Of a stretch of 64,000 nt of DNA, positions 1 to 7,684 are shown piece by piece. Each line of letters starts with the position of its first letter. The stretch's first letter is position 1. The position numbers and the translations under genes were made by a program. The notes under the pieces were generated by a model. That model had not been told where the DNA came from, did not search any database, and saw only the letters and a list, made by a program, of their open reading frames with translations. The DNA comes from Aestuariimicrobium kwangyangense DSM 21549 (GTDB lineage: Bacteria > Actinomycetota > Actinomycetes > Propionibacteriales > Propionibacteriaceae). The DNA lies in NCBI RefSeq assembly GCF_000421525.1, contig NZ_ATXE01000001.1, positions 620,001-684,000 on the forward strand, read 5' to 3'.

Positions 1-678
1 GAGAAGGATGGCGGGTGGGCCTTCTGCTCCGGTGGTGACCAGCGCATTCGCGGACGATCCGGTTACCAGTACGCCGAGGGTGAGACCGCCTCGACCGTCG
101 ACGCCAGGCGAGCGGCCGCCGAGGGAGGACGGCTGCACATCCTCGAGGTGCAGCGGTTGATCCGGTTCATGCCGAAGGTGGTGATCGCGCTCGTCAACGG
201 ATGGGCCGCCGGTGGCGGTCACTCGCTGCACGTGGTCTGCGACCTGACCCTTGCCTCGGCCGAGCACGCCCGCTTCAAGCAGACCGATGCCGATGTCGGC
301 TCGTTCGATGCCGGGTTCGGCTCGGCGTACCTCGCGCGGCAGGTGGGGCAGAAGGTCGCTCGCGAGATCTTCTTCCTGGGTGAGACCTACGACGCGCAGC
401 GGGCCTACGAGATGGGCACGGTCAACAAGGTGGTGCCGCACGACGGCCTCGAGACGGTCGGTCTGGAGTGGGCGGCGAAGGTGTGCGGCAAGTCGCCGAC
501 TGCCCAGCGGATGTTGAAGTTCGCGTTCAACGCCATCGATGACGGGCTGATCGGGCAGCAGGTGTTCGCGGGGGAGACCACGCGGTTGGCGTACATGACG
601 GACGAGGCGGTGGAGGGGCGGGACTCGTTCCTGGAGAAGCGTCCGCCGGACTGGTCGGCCTTCCCGTACTACTACTGA
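1..678 (+). CDS. menB: 1,4-dihydroxy-2-naphthoyl-CoA synthase, 5' truncated by window edge
   Basis: The open frame enters from base 1 and gives 225 residues to the stop. MenB is the crotonase-fold enzyme that closes the naphthoate ring from o-succinylbenzoyl-CoA in menaquinone synthesis, in the cytoplasm. Recognisable family features are SGGDQR near the start (oxyanion-hole loop), [20 protein letters not shown], the DADVGSFD stretch specific to MenB among crotonases, and a C-terminal [14 protein letters not shown] tail. About the first 90 residues of the usual 300-320 lie outside the window. An internal ATG at 148 is not the true start because the upstream residues are conserved MenB sequence. 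Confidence 0.95.
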   Translation, partial: EKDGGWAFCSGGDQRIRGRSGYQYAEGETASTVDARRAAAEGGRLHILEVQRLIRFMPKVVIALVNGWAAGGGHSLHVVCDLTLASAEHARFKQTDADVGSFDAGFGSAYLARQVGQKVAREIFFLGETYDAQRAYEMGTVNKVVPHDGLETVGLEWAAKVCGKSPTAQRMLKFAFNAIDDGLIGQQVFAGETTRLAYMTDEAVEGRDSFLEKRPPDWSAFPYYY

Positions 679-698
679 CGGGCGATCGGGCGCCGCTC

Positions 699-736
699 GC
701 GGTTTCGACACGGTCGCTTCGCTCCCCACTCAACCG
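699..736. repeat. Possible dispersed actinobacterial intergenic repeat
   Basis: The stretch reading GGTTTCGACACGGTCGCTTC then CTCCCCACTCAACC resembles the GGTTTCGA...CTCAACC type intergenic repeat I know from many high-GC actinobacteria. A shorter related piece (CTCGACACCCCACTCAACC) is at 60008-60026. The assignment is by eye only. Confidence 0.4.
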
Positions 737-774
737 GGGGAACTCGGGTCGCTCGTGCTCGAGATTGGTGGTCC

Positions 775-921
775 CACCTGCCCGCGTTGCGTCCCACCTG
801 CCCGCCTTCGGAGCACCTGCCCTCTCCCTGTCCATGGGCAACTGCGCCGAACGTGGGCAACCGCCCCCGTACGCGGGCAAATGCGCCGGTCGCGGGCAAC
901 TGCGCCGGACGAGGGCAACCG
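775..921. repeat. Inverted array of 9-bp motifs at 19-20 bp spacing (array A)
   Basis: Three copies of CACCTGCCC begin at 775, 795 and 814, then five copies of the opposite orientation (GGGCAACTG, GGGCAACCG, GGGCAAATG, GGGCAACTG, GGGCAACCG) begin at 836, 855, 875, 894 and 913. Spacing is 19-20 bp throughout. Inter-unit sequence alternates between GCGCCGNNC-like and CCCCCGTNC-like pieces. The array fills the gap between menB and the molybdopterin gene. The same 3-left/many-right design recurs at 50953-51119. Confidence 0.85.
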
Positions 922-969
922 CCCCCGTCCGCCCTTGGTTCCTGCCCGCGACGAGGGGACGATGGGGAT

Positions 970-2586
970 GTGAACTCCGTCACCAGCCCTGCGGACGCTG
1001 CCGCTGATCCGTCCGGCCATCAGCCGCCGCCGAAACAGGCCAGGACACCGCCGCCTCGTCCGGCCACCTCGCCGCGGCTGGCGGGGTTGTGCGGCGTGGT
1101 GGCGACCGGAACGGGGTTGGCCGCGGCCGCGCTGGTCGCGCAGGCGACCGGTCCCGGGTCGGCGCCCGTGACCGCCATCGGGAATCGGCTGATCGACCTG
1201 ATGCCAGCCCCGCTCGTCAACTGGGGCAAGGAGACACTCGGCCACGCCGACAAGCCCGTGTTGCTCGTGATCGTCACCTTGGTCGCGCTGGCCCTCGGCG
1301 CCCTGGCCGGTCTCCTGGCGGCCAGACGAAGACACCTCGGCTGGGTCGTGATCGCCCCCTTGGCCGCGCTGTCCCTGCTCGCGGCTTCAACCGACCCGGC
1401 TGCCTCCTTCCCGTCCTCGCTCGTCCCCACCCTGGTGGCACTGGTGGTGGCGGTACCGCTGCTGTCGGCCCTGGTCGAGAGAGCGCACTCACGCACCTTC
1501 GCCGACGGCACTCCCGACACCGAGGCACGCCGCCGGTTCTTGACCCTGCTCGGGGGAGCGACCACCGCTGCCGTGGTCGGAGTCGGTGCCGAGCGCGTGA
1601 TCGACGCCCGCGTGGGAGCGGGCTCCGACGCCGGACTGCCCCCACTGCCGACCCCCTCAGCGACCGAGGCCGTACCCGCCGGCGCAGAGTTGGGCATCGC
1701 CGGGCTCAGTCCCTACGTGACCCCGGCCAAGGACTTCTACCGCATCGACACAGCCCTGGTGGTTCCCCGCGTCTCCGCCACGAAGTGGACGCTCTCGATC
1801 GTCGGCCAGGTGCGCAAGCCCGTCACCATCGACTACGCCACCCTGCTGTCGCGCGGTCTCGTGGAGCACGTGACCACCCTGACCTGCGTGTCGAACGAGG
1901 TCGGCGGCAACCTCGCCGGGAACGCCGTGTGGCTGGGCCTGCCGGTGCGCGAACTGCTGGCCGAGGCCGAGCCCCTCCCTGGTGCCGACATGGTGCTCTC
2001 GCGGTCGGCCGACGGGTGGACCGCTGGCACCCCGTTGGAGGCCCTCACCGACCCCCACCGCCAGGCGCTCCTCGCCGTCGGCATGAACGGCAAACCGCTG
2101 CCTCGTGAGCACGGCTACCCCGTGCGGATGGTCGTCCCCGGTCTCTACGGCTACGTCTCGGCGACCAAGTGGGTGGTCGAGTTGAAGGTGACCTCCTTCG
2201 CGGCCGACCAGGGGTACTGGACGCCGCTGGGCTGGTCCGCCAAGGGCCCCATCAAGCTGGCCTCTCGCATCGATGTCCCCGTCAACAGCGGCACGGTGCC
2301 CTCGGGGGACGTGGTCGTGGCAGGCGTCGCGTGGGCCCAACACACCGGGGTTCGCGCCGTCGAGGTGAGAGTGGACGAAGGGCCTTGGCAGCCAGCCACC
2401 CTGGCCGAGGTGACCTCCGCCGACACGTGGCGGCAGTGGCACTGGACGTGGCCGTCCACCCGGGGCAGGCACCTGCTGCAGTGCCGCGCGCAGGACGCCA
2501 CCGGGGCTTGGCAGACCGAGGACCAGGCGCCCCCAGCGCCCGACGGGGCAACCGGCCTCCACAGTGTCGACGTGGTGGTCGGCTGA
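970..2586 (+). CDS. Membrane-anchored molybdopterin-dependent oxidoreductase (sulfite oxidase fold)
   Basis: The GTG at 970 gives 538 residues; it follows a GAGGGG tract, and everything upstream in frame is repeat-array translation. The N-terminal 200 residues contain four to five hydrophobic segments (about 41-61, 98-118, 125-143, 152-170, 190-205). They are followed by a soluble sulfite-oxidase-type domain: the Moco-binding core has the expected single cysteine at C306 in TLTCVSNEVGG, and a C-terminal dimerisation-like domain begins at about residue 430 (GTVPSGDVVVAGVAWAQ). Related actinobacterial proteins are annotated as oxidoreductase molybdopterin-binding subunits of unknown substrate. 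The soluble domain is probably extracytoplasmic. The gene stands alone. Confidence 0.85.
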   Translation: MNSVTSPADAAADPSGHQPPPKQARTPPPRPATSPRLAGLCGVVATGTGLAAAALVAQATGPGSAPVTAIGNRLIDLMPAPLVNWGKETLGHADKPVLLVIVTLVALALGALAGLLAARRRHLGWVVIAPLAALSLLAASTDPAASFPSSLVPTLVALVVAVPLLSALVERAHSRTFADGTPDTEARRRFLTLLGGATTAAVVGVGAERVIDARVGAGSDAGLPPLPTPSATEAVPAGAELGIAGLSPYVTPAKDFYRIDTALVVPRVSATKWTLSIVGQVRKPVTIDYATLLSRGLVEHVTTLTCVSNEVGGNLAGNAVWLGLPVRELLAEAEPLPGADMVLSRSADGWTAGTPLEALTDPHRQALLAVGMNGKPLPREHGYPVRMVVPGLYGYVSATKWVVELKVTSFAADQGYWTPLGWSAKGPIKLASRIDVPVNSGTVPSGDVVVAGVAWAQHTGVRAVEVRVDEGPWQPATLAEVTSADTWRQWHWTWPSTRGRHLLQCRAQDATGAWQTEDQAPPAPDGATGLHSVDVVVG

Positions 2587-2681
2587 TCACCTTGGGGTGG
2601 GCAGCTGCGCGCTGGACCCTCACGGGCACGCGGCACTGACGGCAGGGCTGCAACCACCTCCCGTGCGCCCCCCGGTACCCC

Positions 2682-2687
2682 TACAGT
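2682..2687 (+). promoter_or_regulatory. -10 box, leaderless start
   Basis: TACAGT ends 6 nt before the GTG at 2694, so the predicted transcript starts at or next to the start codon; no Shine-Dalgarno sequence lies between. Confidence 0.55.
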
Positions 2688-2693
2688 GACGGC

Positions 2694-3896
2694 GTGTCAT
2701 CCCTCAGGTCGGGTACTTACCGGTGGTGGCTGGTCTCCGACTCCTCCGGCGTGGTCGGAGGCTCACTTCGCGGTTTCGCCGTGCCCCTGGTCGTCTACCT
2801 GCTGAGCGGGTCGCCGGTGTGGGCGGGCGCGGTTGGCACCTCGGCAGCCGTCATCACCACCATCGTCTCCCTGCCCGGCGGGGTGATCGTCGACCGGTAC
2901 GACCGCGGACGACTCGTCCGCCTGTACGCGCTGGGGTGCGTCGTGATCTGGGGCAGCGTCACCGGGCTGGGGATCGCGGGTCTGCTGACCTGGCCCATCG
3001 TCTTCGCGGCCGCCGTGGTCGGAGCCGTGCTCGCCGCCCTGTTCGGATCGGCCACCGATGCCGCCCTGCGCAGCGTGGTCGACGTGGAGGACTTCCCCGG
3101 CGCCATGGCCGTCAACCAAGGGCGCGACGCGGGCATCCGACTGGCGGCCGGACCCTTGGGCGGCCTGCTGCTGGGGCTCACGACCTGGCTGCCGTTCGCC
3201 GGCACTGCCGTGGCGCACCTGATCCAGGGGATCACCATCTCCCGCGTGACCACCGATCTCGCGCCCCCCACCCGTGAACCGAAATCGGTGCTGCACGACC
3301 TGCTCGAAGGTCTGCGATGGATGCGTGGCCAACGGGTGATCATCGACATCTCACTGATCGCGATCCTCACCAACTTCGGGTTCGGCGGCGCCTTGTTCAC
3401 CTTCAACCTGGTGCTGCTGGCCAACGGCCACACTCCCTTCGAGGTGGGCATCCTCGACGCGGCCTCGGCCGTCGCGGCACTGATCGGCTCACTGTTCGCC
3501 GCCCGCCTCGTCAGCCGCCTGCCCACCGGGGTGCTGGTGATCGGTGCGATCGGTGTCGACACGCTGCTGTTCGTGCCCGCAGTCGTCTGGCAGACCTACC
3601 CCGTGCTGATCGCCGTGGTCACGGCGGTGAGCTTCGTCGTCCCAGCCCTCAACGCTTCCGCGCTGGGGTACCTGTTCGGGCGAACCCCGGTCGAACTGCA
3701 GGGGCGCATGCAGTCGGTGCTGGGCGTCGTGTCGATGGGACTGGGGTCTCTCGCTCCCGGGTTGGCCGGGTTGCTGTTGCACTCCAGGAGCGCCGGTCTC
3801 ACCATCGGTGTGTTCGTCGCGGTGATGGTCCTGGCCACGGTGATGACGGCGTCCTCCCGAGCCGTGCGGACGATCCCCCGGCCGGCCCAGTGGTGA
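2694..3896 (+). CDS. MFS transporter (DHA3/enterobactin-exporter-like)
   Basis: Encodes 400 residues with about 11-12 hydrophobic helices. The motif-A equivalent, GGVIVDRYDRGRLV, follows helix 2, and the sequence SATDAALRSVVDVEDFPGAMAVNQGRD after helix 4 is typical of the DHA3-type drug/siderophore exporters (MFS_3). A central cytoplasmic loop (RVTTDLAPPTREPKSVLHDLLEGLRWM) separates the halves. Substrate cannot be told from sequence. The start at GTG 2694 is supported by the leaderless -10 box. The gene is convergent with the GH172 gene downstream, only 20 bp away. Confidence 0.85.
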   Translation: MSSLRSGTYRWWLVSDSSGVVGGSLRGFAVPLVVYLLSGSPVWAGAVGTSAAVITTIVSLPGGVIVDRYDRGRLVRLYALGCVVIWGSVTGLGIAGLLTWPIVFAAAVVGAVLAALFGSATDAALRSVVDVEDFPGAMAVNQGRDAGIRLAAGPLGGLLLGLTTWLPFAGTAVAHLIQGITISRVTTDLAPPTREPKSVLHDLLEGLRWMRGQRVIIDISLIAILTNFGFGGALFTFNLVLLANGHTPFEVGILDAASAVAALIGSLFAARLVSRLPTGVLVIGAIGVDTLLFVPAVVWQTYPVLIAVVTAVSFVVPALNASALGYLFGRTPVELQGRMQSVLGVVSMGLGSLAPGLAGLLLHSRSAGLTIGVFVAVMVLATVMTASSRAVRTIPRPAQW

Positions 3897-3916
3897 GTCC
3901 TTGGTGGCCCGCAGGC

Positions 3917-5023
3917 CTAGACCACCTCGAGGTGGTCGACGCCGCCCAACCCGGGGAAGGGGGCGTGCGGCTCGGACTGGTACCAGAAGGCCGTTGAGGC
4001 GATGTCGTCGCGCAGGGGGAGGTAGCGTCCCTCGCCGTCGCGCTCCGACCCCCAACCAAGGGCCTGGATCGTGACCCTCAGGTCGGAGCTGAACCTGATC
4101 GGGTCGGGCACGTGCCAGCGGTACATGCCGAACCGCTGGTTCATGCGGTAGAGGCCATCGGGCTGGATCACCTGGTGCAGTCCCAACCACGGCGTGGAGT
4201 AGACGCCGTACTGGCCCTGCGGCTGTTCGAAGTTCCACGCGCCGCCGAAGTAGTCCTCGGTGCCGGTGCCACAGATGGTCGGCCACTCGTCCCCGTCGAG
4301 GTGGAACTTGATCTCGCCCTCGCCCCACCACCCGTTGTTGTTGGCCTGCCAGGCCAGGTAGGTGCCGACGTAGTGGCCCTGACCGCTGACCCCGTCGAGC
4401 AGGGTGTGCACCTCGCCACGGCCGAGTGGCGCCGACCGACGCCATTGGGCGTGGAAGTACGCGGCATCGTCCGGCACCCAGGACAGCGCGTAGGTCGCCT
4501 GGTAGTAGAAGCCCTGGCAGACGTCGCCGACCAGGTTCTCGATCGTGATCCGGGCGCGCTGGCGGAAGGGCATCTGCCAGTAGGAGTTGAACCCGCCCGC
4601 CGGGTTCACCGCGATCGGCATCGACGCGACATTCGCCCGTTCGCACCATCCGTTGGCGAAGAAGTCACCCAGCGGGGTCTCGACCGAGGGGGTGTCCTCG
4701 TCGTCCCAGTACATGCGCAGCACGAGGCGGCGCCACCAACTCGGGTGCACCGTCAGCCAGAGGTGCTGCAGGCAGCCCGGGCCCTCGATGTCGGCCAATG
4801 TCACCGTCTCGTGACCGCCGATGTCGATGGATGGCGAGATCTTCCAGCCCTGCCCGAGTTCTCGTCCGACGACGGCGCCCGTGCCCTCGGTCGCGCGACC
4901 GCCGGCTCCCTTGGCGCCGGTCGGGTTCTCGGCCGAGATGGATCGGGTCTGGGCCGGTGAGAGCAGCGCGAGGTTCCCCAGGTGAGTACCGAGACCATTG
5001 AACGAGTACGGGTGCGAGGTCAT
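3917..5023 (-). CDS. Glycoside hydrolase family 172 (DUF2961) protein
   Basis: Encodes 368 residues, the usual length for the single-domain DUF2961/GH172 fold. It begins MTSHPYSFNGLGTHLGNLALL, and the conserved core includes IDIGGHETVTLADIEGPGCLQHLWLTV, the YWDDEDTPSVETPLGDFFANG segment, the GHYVGTYLAWQANNNGWWGEGEIKF segment and GTGTEDYFGGAW with a probable catalytic glutamate at E256. Characterised GH172 enzymes act on alpha-D-fructofuranosides (including difructose anhydride) or on D-arabinofuranosides, but substrate cannot be assigned here. No signal peptide is visible, so the product is probably cytoplasmic. Confidence 0.88.
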   Translation of the reverse strand: MTSHPYSFNGLGTHLGNLALLSPAQTRSISAENPTGAKGAGGRATEGTGAVVGRELGQGWKISPSIDIGGHETVTLADIEGPGCLQHLWLTVHPSWWRRLVLRMYWDDEDTPSVETPLGDFFANGWCERANVASMPIAVNPAGGFNSYWQMPFRQRARITIENLVGDVCQGFYYQATYALSWVPDDAAYFHAQWRRSAPLGRGEVHTLLDGVSGQGHYVGTYLAWQANNNGWWGEGEIKFHLDGDEWPTICGTGTEDYFGGAWNFEQPQGQYGVYSTPWLGLHQVIQPDGLYRMNQRFGMYRWHVPDPIRFSSDLRVTIQALGWGSERDGEGRYLPLRDDIASTAFWYQSEPHAPFPGLGGVDHLEVV

Positions 5024-5072
5024 GACTCGACGCTTTCACCGGTCGACGCCCGATGGGCGCTATCGCGGCAAA

Positions 5073-5172
5073 TCTGGCGCAGGTTCCGCGCGAATCGGGG
5101 CACGTGAGGGGCCTTGTCGTCACGTGGCGTGACGAGCAGGCCGCTCACCTGCCTGATCTTGCGTGGAAATCG
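5073..5172. repeat. About 100-bp imperfect palindrome / long hairpin
   Basis: A central arm pair, GTGAGGGGCCTTGTCGTCACG (written here only as a motif around 5104-5124) and its near complement at 5128-5148, flanks a 3-bp loop and matches at about 18 of 21 positions. Weaker complementarity extends outward (TTCCGCGCGAATC against GATCTTGCGTGGAA). The element lies in the 280-bp gap between the GH172 gene and the DUF6457 gene. The rest of that gap (5175-5303) is GC-rich without a recognisable gene. Confidence 0.55.
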
Positions 5173-5303
5173 GGCGCGAGACCACCGGCAGGCGAGGACT
5201 CCGAGCCGCGGCCCGGACGTCCCCGACGCCGCGGAAGTCCCCTCCGGCCCGGGCGCCCCCGGACCCGGAAGTCCCCGGAGCCCCGACCCCCCGGCGGGCC
5301 ACC

Positions 5304-5552
5304 TCAGGCGCCCTGGGCCCACTCGCTGGTGAGTCGGGTGGCCCGGGCGATCGCCTCGTCGACGGGCATCCCGCGCCCGACCGCGACCCCCACCAGGAAG
5401 GTCGTCAGCGGGGCTGCGGGTCGCATCACGGCGTGGGCCGCGTCGCGTGCCAGGTCGAGCACCCCGTCGACATCGCAGCAGCCGCGGTCGATCCCCAGGT
5501 CGGCGCACACGGCTGTCGCCCAGTACTGCAATTCCTGACCGGTCGCCATCAC
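5304..5552 (-). CDS. DUF6457 family protein, molybdenum-cofactor associated
   Basis: Small helical protein of 82 residues; the conserved core is LDLARDAAHAVMRPAAPLTTFLVGVAVG. This family is usually found beside or fused to MobA-type molybdenum cofactor guanylyltransferases in actinobacteria, so a role in cofactor supply to the neighbouring nitrate reductase is plausible. No mobA is visible in the window. The start could be GTG 5552 or ATG 5549. It is the last gene of the minus-strand nitrate cluster. Confidence 0.7.
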   Translation of the reverse strand: MMATGQELQYWATAVCADLGIDRGCCDVDGVLDLARDAAHAVMRPAAPLTTFLVGVAVGRGMPVDEAIARATRLTSEWAQGA

Positions 5553-5608
5553 CGGACCACCGACGCCGTCACCGCACCACCGACGCTGTCACCGGACCAC
5601 CGACAGGG
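5549..5608. repeat. 20-bp tandem repeat, three copies
   Basis: Units start at 5549, 5569 and 5589 and follow TCACCGGACCACCGACGCCG with few changes. The last unit overlaps the 3' end of the hemD-type gene, whose stop codon sits at 5589-5591, so the repeat has copied part of a coding sequence into the gap. Confidence 0.75.
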
Positions 5609-6701
5609 CGTACCCGCGCTTGACCACGGTGCGGACGATGTCCCGGTTCCCGGCTGACTCCCGCAACCGGTTGATGGCAGCATCCAGGGCGTGCGAACCG
5701 GCCCGGTCACCGGGCAGGAGGTCGCTCAGGTGCTCGCGGGGGAGCACGCCACCGCGAGCCTCAGCCAGGGTTCGCAGCAGATCGAGCCCCGTCGGTGACA
5801 GGGGCAGCACCTGCCCGTCGAGCACCGCGGCGTTCGCCCTCATCACCAGCCGTCCCGCCGAGGTCGGGACACCTGCGGTGGGGTCGGAGTAGTGCTGCAC
5901 CACCCACCGCACCAGCGCGCCCAGCCTCCACCGGTCGGGGTGGTGCACCTCGAGGCCCTCCTCCTGGAGCGGGGCGGCCGTCACGGGACCGACGGCTGCC
6001 AGCAGCACGTCACCGGCCACCGATCGTGACCGGATGGCATCGACCAGGCCCGCCGACCGGGCCGTGTCGAGCCAGGACCGCGAACCGGGGGCCGAGGTGA
6101 ACAGCACCGCATCGGCCCGTCCGGCGGCGACCCGCTCGATCCACCGGTGGTGCGCGTCGGGGTCCGGAGGCGGGCCCCAGCCGTAGACGACCACGGGAAC
6201 GACGTCGGCGCCGACCGCAGTGAAGGCCTCGTCCAGTCCGTCGGAGCCGTTGCCGTGGTGCTGCACGGCGACCCGCAGTCCGGCCAGCCCCTCGGCCACC
6301 AGGTGGTCGCGCAGTTCGGCGGCCGTCTCCGACTCGGCGACCCAGTCGGCCTCCAGCCCCGCGGCCTGGATGGCACCCCGTGCCTTGGGGCCGCGCGCGA
6401 CCAGTCTGGCTCCGCGCATCGCCGCGATCAGGGCATCGGCGAGCCCGGCTGCGTCCGCCGCCTCGATCCACCCGCGGAACCCGATACCGGTGGTGGCGAC
6501 CACCACCTGTGGGGGATGGGCGATCAACTCGCGGCTGCGTGAGACCAGCTGGGCATCGTCCAGGTGGGGGATGGTGCTCAGGCTCGGCGCGTGGGCGACG
6601 GTGGCACCGCGTCGCTCGAGAGCCGACGCCAGTTCTCGTTTGCGCCGGTCGGCGGTGATCACGACGGTGCACCCCACCAGCGCTGTGCCCTCCTCGGACA
6701 T
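5589..6701 (-). CDS. hemD: Uroporphyrinogen-III synthase fused to a winged-helix regulator domain
   Basis: Encodes 370 residues. Residues 1-265 form a HemD domain (TALVGCTVVITADRRKRELA, then PAGRADAVLFTSAPG and AAVGPVTAAPLQEEGLEV). Residues 275-370 form an OmpR/PhoB-type DNA-binding winged helix (PLSPTGLDLLRTLAEARGGVLPREHL ... ALDAAINRLRESAGNRDIVRTVVKRGYAL). Such fusions occur next to nitrite reductase in actinobacteria and are often annotated as response-regulator-like. It may supply siroheme precursor for NirB, regulate the operon, or both. The start at ATG 6701 has a strong GAGGGAGGG ribosome site. The preceding gene (sirC-like) ends 63 bp upstream. Confidence 0.85.
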   Translation of the reverse strand: MSEEGTALVGCTVVITADRRKRELASALERRGATVAHAPSLSTIPHLDDAQLVSRSRELIAHPPQVVVATTGIGFRGWIEAADAAGLADALIAAMRGARLVARGPKARGAIQAAGLEADWVAESETAAELRDHLVAEGLAGLRVAVQHHGNGSDGLDEAFTAVGADVVPVVVYGWGPPPDPDAHHRWIERVAAGRADAVLFTSAPGSRSWLDTARSAGLVDAIRSRSVAGDVLLAAVGPVTAAPLQEEGLEVHHPDRWRLGALVRWVVQHYSDPTAGVPTSAGRLVMRANAAVLDGQVLPLSPTGLDLLRTLAEARGGVLPREHLSDLLPGDRAGSHALDAAINRLRESAGNRDIVRTVVKRGYALSVVR

Positions 6702-6764
6702 GGTGACCCTCCCTCGCTCTGACCAGCGCTTTCGACGCTAGACGTGAGATGTTTCACTGCTGTT

Positions 6765-7223
6765 TCAGGCAGGCAACGAGCCCGAGCCGAACAGGTCGGC
6801 GATGGCATCGCGGATCGCCATGCTCCGTCGTGGGTCAGGGGCACCGGACGAGACCACCCCCACGGTCACCGGGCCGTGGGTGGTGCTGGCGGCCTGCTTG
6901 GCCGATCCCGACCCCGATCGGGAGCCGTTGATGCACCATGCCCGGCGCTCGTCCGCCCAGCCGGCGACCCGCTCGTCGACCTCGGGGGAGTCTGTGGCCG
7001 CCACCACGAACCACACCCCGTCCAGGTCGTCCTCGCACACCTCACGCCGGACGAGCGCGACCACTCCCTCCTCGACCAGGCGTTGCAGGTCGGGGCACAC
7101 CCGCGGCGAGACGACGGTGATCCGCGCCCCGTCGGCGAGAAGGCAGCCGACCCGTCGGGTGGCGATCCGTCCACCGCCCACCACCAGCACCCGTCGCTCG
7201 GCGAGGTCGAGTTCGAGCATCAT
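6765..7223 (-). CDS. Precorrin-2 dehydrogenase / siroheme synthase N-terminal domain
   Basis: Encodes 152 residues with an N-terminal NAD-binding Rossmann motif (RRVLVVGGGRIATRR) and the conserved VVAATDSPEVDERVAGWADERRAWCING segment, followed by a short C-terminal part (GVVSSGAPDPRRSMAIRDAI). It corresponds to the SirC/Met8/CysG-N family, which oxidises precorrin-2 to sirohydrochlorin and may chelate iron, giving siroheme for NirB. Its start codon overlaps the nirD stop (7220-7223), so translation is coupled. No uroporphyrinogen methyltransferase (CobA) gene is in the window. Confidence 0.85.
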   Translation of the reverse strand: MMLELDLAERRVLVVGGGRIATRRVGCLLADGARITVVSPRVCPDLQRLVEEGVVALVRREVCEDDLDGVWFVVAATDSPEVDERVAGWADERRAWCINGSRSGSGSAKQAASTTHGPVTVGVVSSGAPDPRRSMAIRDAIADLFGSGSLPA

Positions 7224-7684
7224 GGTCGCGAGTCCCCGGGAAGGGCACGCCCCGCCAGCGGGCCGGTACTTCCCAGGAGCCCGTGCCCTCCCAGGACGGC
7301 ATCGAGGGGAACCTCGACCACCACCCGAGCGCCGTCGAGGGTGACTGGGTAGACCGCCAGGTCACGACCGAGTCCGGGGCGTGGCTGTTTGTCGAGATCG
7401 GCGAGGCATCGCCCGTCGAGCAGCGAGAAGACCTGCTTGTACAGCGGTGATGCGACGGTTGGTTCCCCACCCCGAGACCCGGTGATCCCCCGGCTCATCA
7501 CCGAGGCCCCCGAGAACGGGCACAGGTTCTGCACGGCGTGCACGCTGCCGTCGTCCAGTCGGAACACCGCCACCTGCAGGGCGCCGGCGAGGGCGGCCAC
7601 CCCCAACTCGGGAGTGAGCAGGTCGTACTCGCACACGGTCACCAGGGTGGTGACCGGGGTCTCCACGTCCACGGTCGGGTTCAT
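7220..7684 (-). CDS. nirD: Nitrite reductase small subunit
   Basis: Encodes 154 residues of Rieske-like fold. The signature reads NLCPFSGASVMSRGITG followed by ASPLYKQVFSLLDGRCLADL, which matches assimilatory NirD. As usual for NirD, the full Rieske cysteine/histidine set is absent. The ATG at 7684 overlaps the nirB stop in an ATGA junction, so the two subunits are coupled. Works with NirB to reduce nitrite to ammonium with NADH. Confidence 0.92.
   Translation of the reverse strand: MNPTVDVETPVTTLVTVCEYDLLTPELGVAALAGALQVAVFRLDDGSVHAVQNLCPFSGASVMSRGITGSRGGEPTVASPLYKQVFSLLDGRCLADLDKQPRPGLGRDLAVYPVTLDGARVVVEVPLDAVLGGHGLLGSTGPLAGRALPGDSRP

Noticed and set aside
775-921. CRISPR array
   Set aside because: Units are only about 9 bp conserved with 10-11 bp between them, in two orientations; no 24-36 bp repeat, no cas genes.
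787-969. N-terminal extension of the molybdopterin gene (in-frame ATG at 787)
   Set aside because: The extension is a translation of the repeat array and has a Pro/Arg-rich composition unlike the family.
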